NCBI GenBank assembly: GCA_964230195.1
Contig: CAXRGH010000092.1
Coordinates: forward strand, 1 to 9,709
Source: CAXRGH01 sp964230195
GTDB taxonomy: Bacteria; Pseudomonadota; Gammaproteobacteria; Enterobacterales; Alteromonadaceae
Direction: 5' to 3'
DNA: 9,709 bases
The first letter of the stretch is position 1, and each line of letters starts with the position of its first letter. Shown here piece by piece: positions 1 through 5,998 of the stretch. The position numbers and the translations under genes were made by a program. The notes beneath the pieces were generated by a model. That model did not search any database and had not been told where the DNA came from. It was given only the letters and a program-made list of their open reading frames with translations.

Positions 1-199
1 TGCTGCATTCAATTCCATAGTTCAGCAATAACTCACGATAATCATCACACGCATATTGTGCTCCTCTATCCGAGTGATGAACTAAGCCCGATGAGGGTTT
101 TCTCATCTGTAGAGCCATTTTTAACGCCTCGATGGTGAGGTCTCTGGACATGCGGCTATCCATCGCCCAACCGACTATTTTACGAGAGTATATTAGGGT
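1..199 (-). pseudogene. IS3-family transposase (OrfB) fragment, 5'-truncated insertion-sequence remnant running off the left edge
   Basis: The minus strand here translates to an internal piece of the integrase (rve) core of an IS3-family OrfB transposase. Recognisable stretches are SRKIVGWAMDSRMSRDL (roughly 187 down to 137) and LVHHSDRGAQYACDDY (roughly 82 down to 35). The Asp codon at 68-70 in HHSDRG is the second acidic residue of the DDE triad. The region with the first Asp, expected upstream of SRKIVGW, is absent: the homology stops near 190 and the flavoprotein gene ends at 205. The third catalytic residue would lie beyond the left edge. The reading frame stays open past 199, but the residues there are hydrophobic and unlike a transposase, so the break is placed around 187-199. 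No terminal inverted repeat or OrfA is visible. It is read as a non-functional remnant; whether the 3' half is intact cannot be seen. Confidence 0.85.
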
Positions 200-204
200 A
201 TAGG

Positions 205-1386
205 TTAGCAGTGCTGCCCAGCAACATATCCAGATGACCAAGCCCACTGAAAGTTATAGCCGCCAAGCCAGCCTGTCACGTCCAAGACCTCGCCAATAAA
301 ATACAAACCTGGATGATCACGTGCCTCCATGGTCTTGGAGGATATATGGTCTGTGTCGACACCACCAAGGGTAACTTCTGCCGTTCGATAACCTTCGGTT
401 CCATTGGGTTTAACTGTCCACTTTTCGAAACGTTGTGTAATGGTGGCGAGTTGTTTTTCGCTATATCGCTTGATGGGTTCATTAATGATGTCAAACATGG
501 TCAGGGCAGTTGAAACAAAACGTTTTGAATAATGTTGTGCTAACACATTTGCGAGTAACATATCGGGGTTTTGTTTCGAACTCTCAACCAAGTATTGATA
601 CAAATCGCCGTTTGGATATAAGTTAAAGTTTACGGCTTCTCCAGGCGCCCAATAAGACGAAATTTGTAACACTGCTGGACCACTCAAGCCTCGGTGGGTG
701 AACAAGATATTTTCGTTAAATTCGGTATTGTTGCAACTTGCACTGCTATCAACCGATATACCGCTCAAGTCTGCCAACACTGACTTATCATGATCATGCA
801 AAGTAAATGGTACAAGTCCAGCTCTCGTGGGCTTGACAGGTATGTCAAATTGCTCTGCAACTTTGTAGCCAAAGGGGGTGGCGCCGAGTTTTGGCATGGA
901 AAGTCCACCTGTCGCAATGACCACAGATTCGGCAATATAATTTCCCAGCGACGTTGCAATCAAAAATTGATCATCTTGCTTTGTAACATTGAGGATGTCG
1001 CAGTGAGTAGTGATGGTGACGCTTGCCTTTTCGCATTCAGACAGCAGCAAATTAACAATATCCTTGGCGTTATCGTCACAAAATAACTGTCCGAGGGTCT
1101 TTTCATGATAAGGAATGCCATATTCAGCCACTAAACCAATAAAATCCCATTGCGTGTACTGACTTAATGCTGATTTGCAAAAATGTGGGTTGTCTGACAA
1201 GAAATTCTCATGACTCGCGTACATGTTAGTGAAGTTGCATCGGCCACCGCCAGACATCAAAATTTTTCGGCCGACTTTCTTAGCGTGATCCAGAACAACA
1301 ACATTGCGCCCACGTTTCCCTGCGGTTGCGCCACAAAACAACCCCGCAGCACCTGCACCAATGACCACAACATCAACTTCTTTCAT
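205..1386 (-). CDS. NAD(P)/FAD-dependent oxidoreductase, HI0933/YhiN (BaiN-like) family flavoprotein
   Basis: This 393-residue protein matches the usual length of about 390-400 for the HI0933-like flavoprotein family. A Rossmann FAD-binding motif, VVIGAGAAG, occupies residues 7-15, with an acidic residue (D33) ending the second strand. The family signature GRKILMSGGGRCNFTN lies at 39-54, and the C-terminal flavin-contacting region IGEVLDVTGWLGGYNFQWAW at 364-383. Family members are cytosolic FAD proteins related to the BaiN-type reductases. The physiological substrate of the E. coli homologue YhiN is unknown, so I assign no reaction. The ATG at 1386 gives a compact N-terminus running directly into the FAD strand; the only upstream Shine-Dalgarno-like sequence is a weak GGGA. 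It is transcribed away from the small secreted protein gene. The C-terminus looks complete although the gene ends beside the IS3 remnant, so the insertion seems to have landed just downstream rather than inside the gene. Confidence 0.92.
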   Translation of the reverse strand: MKEVDVVVIGAGAAGLFCGATAGKRGRNVVVLDHAKKVGRKILMSGGGRCNFTNMYASHENFLSDNPHFCKSALSQYTQWDFIGLVAEYGIPYHEKTLGQLFCDDNAKDIVNLLLSECEKASVTITTHCDILNVTKQDDQFLIATSLGNYIAESVVIATGGLSMPKLGATPFGYKVAEQFDIPVKPTRAGLVPFTLHDHDKSVLADLSGISVDSSASCNNTEFNENILFTHRGLSGPAVLQISSYWAPGEAVNFNLYPNGDLYQYLVESSKQNPDMLLANVLAQHYSKRFVSTALTMFDIINEPIKRYSEKQLATITQRFEKWTVKPNGTEGYRTAEVTLGGVDTDHISSKTMEARDHPGLYFIGEVLDVTGWLGGYNFQWAWSSGYVAGQHC

Positions 1387-1415
1387 TTCGCAATCCCATT
1401 TTTCATTGTTGCTGC

Positions 1416-1445
1416 ATTATATCCTGATATTGGGAGCACATCTAA
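1416..1445 (-). promoter_or_regulatory. Candidate promoter of the HI0933-family flavoprotein gene
   Basis: On the minus strand a perfect TATAAT occupies 1421 down to 1416. A weak -35 (TTAGAT, 1445-1440) lies 18 bases upstream. Initiation would fall near 1409, giving a leader of about 23 bases before the ATG at 1386. The -10 is strong and the -35 poor, with no TGn extension, so this is a moderate inference. Confidence 0.4.
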
Positions 1446-1486
1446 TTTGCTTGAGCAATGGTGATACTAATGTCTAATACAGTTTT

Positions 1487-1516
1487 TTGTGCTTATCCAA
1501 ATTACCCTCATATACT
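1487..1516 (+). promoter_or_regulatory. Candidate promoter of the small secreted protein gene
   Basis: TTGTGC (1487-1492) and TATACT (1511-1516) are separated by 18 bases. Initiation would fall near 1523, about 30 bases before the preferred ATG at 1554. A second possible pair, TTGAGC (1451-1456) and TAATAC (1475-1480), is also 18 bases apart. Either would make translation from the distant ATG at 1458 unlikely or impossible. Confidence 0.35.
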
Positions 1517-1540
1517 TGTATTAGTGATGATGTTCAGCAT

Positions 1541-1546
1541 GAGAGG
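1541..1546 (+). promoter_or_regulatory. Ribosome binding site that decides the start of the small secreted protein
   Basis: GAGAGG ends seven bases before the ATG at 1554. Longer in-frame candidates at 1458 and 1539 have no comparable site; the 1539 ATG actually lies upstream of this motif. It therefore supports 1554 as the true start. Confidence 0.6.
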
Positions 1547-1553
1547 TTATGAT

Positions 1554-1952
1554 ATGCGCGGTTTAACGTCGATTTTGGGTATTTTGCTTGTAACGGGTCT
1601 GTTTACACCAATGAAGGCAGTCGCTTCACTCGAAGATGAGCTTGCCAATATTTGTACAATCGTGAAAAATGATGATAAGACACAATTGCGTAAAAAGTTA
1701 ACGCGCATTGAAAAAGAGCACAGGCTTAAACTTTCAAAGTTTTATGATAGCTTGAGATGCAACAATTTAGAGTTGATTCGATTCGCTGTGATTCATAATT
1801 CTGACGATGCTGGCGTTTATTTAACACGGAAGCTCTCACGAACCAGTCTTGGTAAAGTGTCTGAAGACGGTCTAACGCTACAAAGTTGGGCTGAAGCCAA
1901 CGGTTACACTTCATCCAAAATTATTGAAAGCGTGATTAAGCGACTAAACTAG
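1554..1952 (+). CDS. Small exported protein of unknown function, DUF3718-like
   Basis: From the ATG at 1554 the product has 132 residues. The frame is open back to 1458, but that extension lacks a ribosome binding site and would bury the signal peptide. Residues 1-24 look like a classical Sec signal: Met-Arg, a hydrophobic core (LTSILGILLVTGLF), then KAVA with likely cleavage before S25. The mature part, about 108 residues, is rich in Lys and Arg and has two cysteines (C34 in NICTIV and C69 in LRCNNL) that could form a disulfide in the periplasm. The order of C, a basic helix, YDSLRCN, LIRFAV, and LQSWAEANG near residues 110-117 resembles my memory of DUF3718 proteins of Alteromonadales, whose role is unknown. 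The helical spacing of the C-terminal half is reminiscent of an ankyrin repeat; this is a weak inference. The gene converges on rsmJ with overlapping stop codons. Confidence 0.7.
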   Translation: MRGLTSILGILLVTGLFTPMKAVASLEDELANICTIVKNDDKTQLRKKLTRIEKEHRLKLSKFYDSLRCNNLELIRFAVIHNSDDAGVYLTRKLSRTSLGKVSEDGLTLQSWAEANGYTSSKIIESVIKRLN

Positions 1953-2731
1953 CGATTAATAGCCCCATGGGCGAAGTACACATCGTAGCGGTGCTTTTTA
2001 CTCACAATCTGACTATCAGGCTTTTTACCATCTAAATATGGCGCGGTTGAAGGACGCTTCACCACGACTCGTTTGGATGCCAACTGTATTGCTGGGAGAA
2101 GCATCATATCAGCATCCATGTCGGGTCCAAGTAGGTGTTGAAATAGTTGCATTTCCTTTTTGACCGCAGCGCTTTTCTTTCGGTGTGGAAACATTGGGTC
2201 AAGGTATACAACATCTGGCTTTGGTTCACACCACGATGACATGATGTCAATGGCAATACCGTGTCTCAGGCTGAGAGATTCTCGAGTCCATTCGTTTATA
2301 TCGGGGTGATGATAAGCACGATTTAACCCGTCGGCGAGCAGAGCTGCAACCACGGGTGAACGCTCAATCATAATCACATTACAGCCTAGATGCGCCAACA
2401 AACAAGCATCGCGACCGAGTCCAGCAGTGGCATCAACCACAGACAACGATGTGCCCTTTTTAACCCCTACAGCCTTAGCGATAAACTCTTTCGTTCCACC
2501 GCCATGGAGTCGTCGATATGTCATAGCATCTGAAGCAAAATCGACAAATACCCCGGAGGCTTTTGGCATATTACTATCAAATAATTTCAATGTGCCTGCT
2601 TCGAATCGAAGGCTAAGTGTATCAGCGTTGGGACCTGAACAATCGACGTCATGCAATTGATACTGACGATTCAACTCATCCACATAGTTTGCTTGCTCAG
2701 GAGCCTCATTCTTTATCAAAAATTTATGCAT
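1949..2731 (-). CDS. rsmJ: 16S rRNA (guanine(1516)-N2)-methyltransferase RsmJ
   Basis: The 260-residue product, slightly longer than the roughly 250 of E. coli RsmJ (YhiQ), is a class I SAM-dependent methyltransferase that forms m2G1516 in 16S rRNA of the small subunit. Family hallmarks are all present: VDFASDAMTYRRLHGGG at 63-79, the SAM-binding glycine loop DATAGLGRDA at 100-109, an acidic residue in MIERSPVVAALL (E123), and the catalytic-type motif YLDPMFPHRKKSA at 176-188. KRVVVKRP at 220-227 is also typical. The ATG at 2731 lies inside the last codons of recG: the shared bases read ATGCATAA, an eight-base overlap, so translation is probably coupled to recG. There is only a weak Shine-Dalgarno candidate (CGGA). 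The stop TAG (1951-1949) interlocks with the stop of the converging gene, leaving no room for a terminator between them. Confidence 0.96.
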   Translation of the reverse strand: MHKFLIKNEAPEQANYVDELNRQYQLHDVDCSGPNADTLSLRFEAGTLKLFDSNMPKASGVFVDFASDAMTYRRLHGGGTKEFIAKAVGVKKGTSLSVVDATAGLGRDACLLAHLGCNVIMIERSPVVAALLADGLNRAYHHPDINEWTRESLSLRHGIAIDIMSSWCEPKPDVVYLDPMFPHRKKSAAVKKEMQLFQHLLGPDMDADMMLLPAIQLASKRVVVKRPSTAPYLDGKKPDSQIVSKKHRYDVYFAHGAINR

Positions 2732-4799
2732 GTCCGTACTGTTCCCGATAAGGTAACCAGCGTTCTAACAACGGCTCCACGTGAGTCGGAGATTGTTGCC
2801 AAACGCGATCGGCGATTTGCTTCACTTGAGGAATTAACGCCTGATCACGAACTAAATCGGCAATTTTTAGATCCGCCAATCCCGTTTGTTTGGTACCGAG
2901 TAACTCACCAGGCCCGCGTATTTCAAGATCTTTTTGGGCGATCACAAAGCCGTCATTAGACTCCCGCATAACACCAAGTCGCTGTGTAGCCGTTTTTGAT
3001 AAGGGTGCTTGAAATAATAAGACACAGTGGCTTTCAATTTGTCCACGACCAACACGACCTCTCAATTGATGTAGTTGTGCAAGCCCCAAACGTTCAGGGT
3101 TTTCGATGACCATCAAACTCGCATTGGGTACATCAACGCCGACTTCAATTACAGTAGTGGCAACTAATACATCAAGAGTCCCAGATTTAAATGCATCCAT
3201 CACCGCTTGTTTCTCATCCCCTTTCATTCGACCATGAACCAGCCCAACCTTAACATCCGGTAGTAATGTTTGGAGACCGATACACGCATCCTCTGCTGCT
3301 TGCGCCTCTAATACATCAGACTCTTCTATCAATGTACATACCCAATACACTTGACGGTTATGTAGCGTAACTTGCTGACGGATACGATCAATCACTTCTG
3401 GACGACGAGTATCAGGCAATGCAACGGTTTTCACCGGTGTTCTGCCTGGAGGTAATTCATCAATGACTGAAACATCAAGGTCTGCATATGCTGTCATTGC
3501 AAGTGTTCGCGGGATTGGCGTTGCTGTCATAATCAGTTGATGTGGATAATGCCCTGCTTGTTGCCCTTTTTCACGAAGCGCAAGACGCTGATGAACGCCA
3601 AACCTGTGTTGTTCATCCACAATGACTAATCCTAAATTGTGATATTCAACTGCAGTTTGGAAAATCGCATGAGTACCAACCAGCAGATCCACCTCACCTG
3701 ACATCAGTTCGGCAAGCAATTCCTTTCTCGATTTAGCCGATAATTTTCCAGCAAGCCAACCAACGTTAAAACCAAGGGGTTCTAGCCAGTGCTTCATGTT
3801 ATGCATATGTTGCTCTGCCAATAATTCAGTTGGCGCCATTAATGCGACTTGTAGCCCACTCGTCATAGCAGATAAGGCTGCAAGCACGGCAACTAATGTT
3901 TTACCTGAACCAACGTCCCCCTGAACTAAGCGCATCATTGGATGTGATAGCGCCATGTCGGCTTGTATTTCATGTGTAACTCTCTGCTGGGCACCTGTTG
4001 GTTGAAAGGGTAATTGATTGAGAAATTGCTGAATAACCTCATGATTGACACGAACAGGAATACTTGCATTACAGTCACTCTGTTGACGAACTTTAACAAG
4101 ACTCAGGCTGTGGGCAAGCAACTCTTCAATGACTAATCGCTGTTGTGCTGGATGTTGGGCATTTTCAAGCATACTAGGAGAGAGATCGGCAGGCGGTGCA
4201 TGAAGAAGTTTTACAGCAGAAGTCATGGAGATTTGGTTATCGTATAAACCGTCGGGCAGGAGTTCGTCAACACCATAACGTTCTAGTTGCGCTAAGGCTT
4301 GCTCCATGAGCTTGCGCAAACCAAGTTGCTTGAGACCATCCGTGGTTGGGTATACTGGGGTAAGCGTATCATCTAATTCAACAAGCTGTTCATCACCCAG
4401 TAACTGATATTCTGGATGCATCATCTCATAACCATTAGCACCACTTTTAACTTCACCAAAACAGGTGATCCGCTGCCCCGGGATCAGCGGTTTTAATTGG
4501 GCGGCAGAAAAGTGAAAGAACCTGAGAGTAATCAATCCGGAACTGTCTTTGACTTTAACTAACAGCATACGTTTACGGCCGTATTTAATATCGGCTGCAA
4601 CCACTTCTCCAACAATCCGAACATGACTTCCAATAGTCAGATTACCGATCGGCCAAACTCGCGTTCGGTCCTCGTAACGAGACGGTAAGTGAAATAATAA
4701 GTCTTGGACAGTTTTAATCCCAAGCTTCTCAAGTTTTTCTGCGACTTTAGTGCCAACACCTTTTAAATCGGTAATTGGCATGGTTGTGAGTAATGACAT
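2724..4799 (-). CDS. recG: ATP-dependent DNA helicase RecG
   Basis: The 691-residue protein has the expected length (E. coli RecG is 693). RecG is a double-stranded DNA translocase that remodels stalled forks, D-loops and Holliday junctions. The N-terminal wedge region with its OB fold covers roughly residues 1-160 (LKGVGTKVAEKLEKLGI at 12-28; LLFHLPSRYEDR at 34-45). The SF2 motor follows: Walker A GDVGSGKT at 294-301, APTELLAEQ at 322-330, the DEQH Walker B box at 395-398, TATPIPRT at 425-432, then motif V/VI sequences ATTVIEVGVDVPNA at 547-560 and QLHQLRGRVGRG at 575-586. The C-terminal section includes KDLEIRGPGELLGTKQ at 623-638. It follows trmH by a 99-base gap containing a stem-loop and a short palindrome, and it overlaps the start of rsmJ. 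No clear Shine-Dalgarno sequence precedes the ATG at 4799, but the N-terminus fits the family there. Confidence 0.98.
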   Translation of the reverse strand: MSLLTTMPITDLKGVGTKVAEKLEKLGIKTVQDLLFHLPSRYEDRTRVWPIGNLTIGSHVRIVGEVVAADIKYGRKRMLLVKVKDSSGLITLRFFHFSAAQLKPLIPGQRITCFGEVKSGANGYEMMHPEYQLLGDEQLVELDDTLTPVYPTTDGLKQLGLRKLMEQALAQLERYGVDELLPDGLYDNQISMTSAVKLLHAPPADLSPSMLENAQHPAQQRLVIEELLAHSLSLVKVRQQSDCNASIPVRVNHEVIQQFLNQLPFQPTGAQQRVTHEIQADMALSHPMMRLVQGDVGSGKTLVAVLAALSAMTSGLQVALMAPTELLAEQHMHNMKHWLEPLGFNVGWLAGKLSAKSRKELLAELMSGEVDLLVGTHAIFQTAVEYHNLGLVIVDEQHRFGVHQRLALREKGQQAGHYPHQLIMTATPIPRTLAMTAYADLDVSVIDELPPGRTPVKTVALPDTRRPEVIDRIRQQVTLHNRQVYWVCTLIEESDVLEAQAAEDACIGLQTLLPDVKVGLVHGRMKGDEKQAVMDAFKSGTLDVLVATTVIEVGVDVPNASLMVIENPERLGLAQLHQLRGRVGRGQIESHCVLLFQAPLSKTATQRLGVMRESNDGFVIAQKDLEIRGPGELLGTKQTGLADLKIADLVRDQALIPQVKQIADRVWQQSPTHVEPLLERWLPYREQYGHA

Positions 4800-4831
4800 G
4801 AGAAATCATCAATTCATGTGATAAATAAAAT

Positions 4832-4843
4832 CAGGTTAACCTG
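4832..4843. repeat. 12-bp perfect palindrome in the trmH-recG gap
   Basis: CAGGTTAACCTG is fully self-complementary and sits 33 bases upstream of the recG ATG, next to a GTATAC palindrome (4843-4848). It could be an operator half-site pair for a dimeric regulator, but no confident recG promoter can be placed around it. A 12-bp palindrome occurs by chance about twice in a window this size, so support is low. Confidence 0.25.
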
Positions 4844-4864
4844 TATACATAAACAGTACAATAG

Positions 4865-4898
4865 CAAGCAGTGGTATTTTTGCCATTACCACTGCTCG
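4865..4898 (-). other. Stem-loop directly after the trmH stop codon, without a U-tract
   Basis: Read on the minus strand, ten perfect pairs (AGCAGTGGTA with TACCACTGCT; arms 4887-4896 and 4867-4876) extend to twelve in RNA with one G-U and one C-G pair. The loop is ten bases, ATGGCAAAAA. The outer stem base is the first base after the trmH TAA (4901-4899). The 3' flank reads TGCTATTGTACTG, without a run of U, so it does not look like a normal intrinsic terminator in either direction. It could stabilise the trmH 3' end, act as an RNase processing site or pause polymerase before recG. The structure is seen directly; the role is inference. Confidence 0.65.
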
Positions 4899-5579
4899 TT
4901 ATACTGACGCTCTCATTTTGTCCCACCATTCATCAGACGCTTGAACCTGTCCGTCATCATCAATGGTTGGATACGGTAAGTTTCGCTGTAGACACATTCG
5001 TTGGTATTGCGGGTAACATGCTTCAAAAATAATGCGTTGACATTCTGCCTCTGGTAATGATTGAGAATCATACATCCCTGCCGCATCACGCTGGCGCTGA
5101 GCTTCCGAGAGTATAATTGCCGCCGCGACGGATACATTTAAGGATTGGACCATACCCATCATAGGGATGACCACATGGTGGTCTGCGTTTGAGATAGCTT
5201 CATCGGTAACACCGTACTTTTCTTGTCCCATGATAATGGCAGTTGGTTTCGTGTAATCGATATCGCGAAAATCAACCGCATCATCAGATAATGCCGTCAC
5301 CAAGATTTGCATGTTTTGCTGTTTAAATTGGGTAATTGCATCACCAATACTTTCGTGAGCTATGATGTCCATCCAACGTTGACTGCCTGCAGCCGTTCCA
5401 CCGCCGATGTAATTGGGCCCATTCCAAATAGCATGGGCATATTGAATACCAACGGCGTCACAACTTCTCACTATGGCGGAGAGGTTGTGTGATTTATGAA
5501 CTTGCTCCATGCATACCGTCAGGTCAGTTTGGCGTCGCGCAAGTACTTCTCTTATCTTGCTGTAGCGAGATATATTCAT
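4899..5579 (-). CDS. trmH: tRNA (guanosine(18)-2'-O)-methyltransferase TrmH
   Basis: This 226-residue SPOUT-family enzyme (E. coli TrmH/SpoU has 229) transfers a methyl group from SAM to the 2'-OH of G18 in the tRNA D-loop. The N-terminus NISRYSKIREVLARRQTDL is family-typical. Motif 1 is HNLSAIVRSCDAVG at 31-44 with N32 and the catalytic-type R38. Motif 2 is IIMGQEKYGV at 115-124 with E120. Motif 3, which forms the trefoil knot and SAM pocket, is IPMMGMVQSLNVSVAAAIIL at 138-157 with N148 and S150. A C-terminal extension containing LPYPTIDDDG and a Trp pair is also typical of TrmH. It starts 20 bases after ridA ends and has no recognisable Shine-Dalgarno sequence, so it may depend on coupling from ridA. 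Its position between spoT and recG matches the classical spoT-trmH-recG order, apart from the intervening ridA. Confidence 0.97.
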   Translation of the reverse strand: MNISRYSKIREVLARRQTDLTVCMEQVHKSHNLSAIVRSCDAVGIQYAHAIWNGPNYIGGGTAAGSQRWMDIIAHESIGDAITQFKQQNMQILVTALSDDAVDFRDIDYTKPTAIIMGQEKYGVTDEAISNADHHVVIPMMGMVQSLNVSVAAAIILSEAQRQRDAAGMYDSQSLPEAECQRIIFEACYPQYQRMCLQRNLPYPTIDDDGQVQASDEWWDKMRASV

Positions 5580-5599
5580 GGCTGGAATGACTTGGGGGA

Positions 5600-5986
5600 T
5601 TACTCAGGTAGTACAACGACACCATCAATTTCAATTTGTGCACCTTTCGGTAATGCACTCACTTGGATCGCTGCGCGCGCAGGATACGGCTGATCAAAAT
5701 ATTGGCTCATCACCTCGTTAACGGTGGCAAATTGACCTAAATCAGTTAAAAATATATTTACCTTAACCATATCGTTAATTTGTCCACCAGCAGCTTCACA
5801 CACAGCTGACAGGTTTTTGAATACCTGATGTGCTTGCTCGCTGAAATCCTCGGATACCATTTCCATCGTTTCGGGAACAAGTGGGATTTGCCCCGACAAA
5901 TACACAGTGTTTCCCGCTTTAACTGCTTGGCTGTAGGTTCCGATAGCGGCAGGTGCGCTTTCAGTTTGGATAATGGCTTTAGACAT
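5600..5986 (-). CDS. ridA: RidA family protein, 2-iminobutanoate/2-iminopropanoate deaminase (YjgF/YER057c/UK114)
   Basis: The 128-residue product has the standard length of this trimeric cytosolic family. Archetypal RidA hydrolyses enamine/imine intermediates released by PLP enzymes such as threonine dehydratase, protecting other PLP enzymes. Diagnostic residues are visible: AIGTYSQAV at 14-22 with the substrate-pocket Tyr (Y18), YLSGQIPL at 29-36 with the conserved Gly (G32), the catalytic Arg in PARAAIQVSALPKGA (R104), and the Glu in IEIDGV (E119). A good AGGAG ribosome binding site lies six bases before the ATG and begins two bases beyond the spoT TGA, so it is surely cotranscribed with spoT. 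In E. coli ridA lies elsewhere (next to pyrI), while in Pseudomonas, as I recall, a RidA gene also follows spoT. The exact substrate of this copy is inferred from the archetype and could differ. Confidence 0.95.
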   Translation of the reverse strand: MSKAIIQTESAPAAIGTYSQAVKAGNTVYLSGQIPLVPETMEMVSEDFSEQAHQVFKNLSAVCEAAGGQINDMVKVNIFLTDLGQFATVNEVMSQYFDQPYPARAAIQVSALPKGAQIEIDGVVVLPE

Positions 5987-5998
5987 AATAGCTCCTGA

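Noticed and set aside
790..1086. Plus-strand open frame of 98 codons inside the flavoprotein gene
   Set aside because: It is antisense to a complete, family-conserved coding sequence and resembles no known protein.
1458..1553. N-terminal extension of the small secreted protein from an ATG at 1458
   Set aside because: It has no ribosome binding site, would place 32 residues before an obvious signal peptide, and overlaps the candidate promoter elements. The GAGAGG before 1554 decides the start.
1957..1975. Possible terminator hairpin (GCCC/GGGC) for the small secreted protein, inside the end of rsmJ
   Set aside because: The stem is only four base pairs with a three-base loop and no T-run follows it, so it cannot be supported as a terminator.
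2651..2959. Plus-strand open frame across the recG/rsmJ junction
   Set aside because: It lies antisense to two well-supported genes, shows no recognisable domain, and has no good ribosome binding site.
4877..4886. Reading the stem-loop after trmH as a plus-strand terminator because of its T5 run
   Set aside because: The T-run lies in the loop rather than after the stem, and no plus-strand gene ends there.
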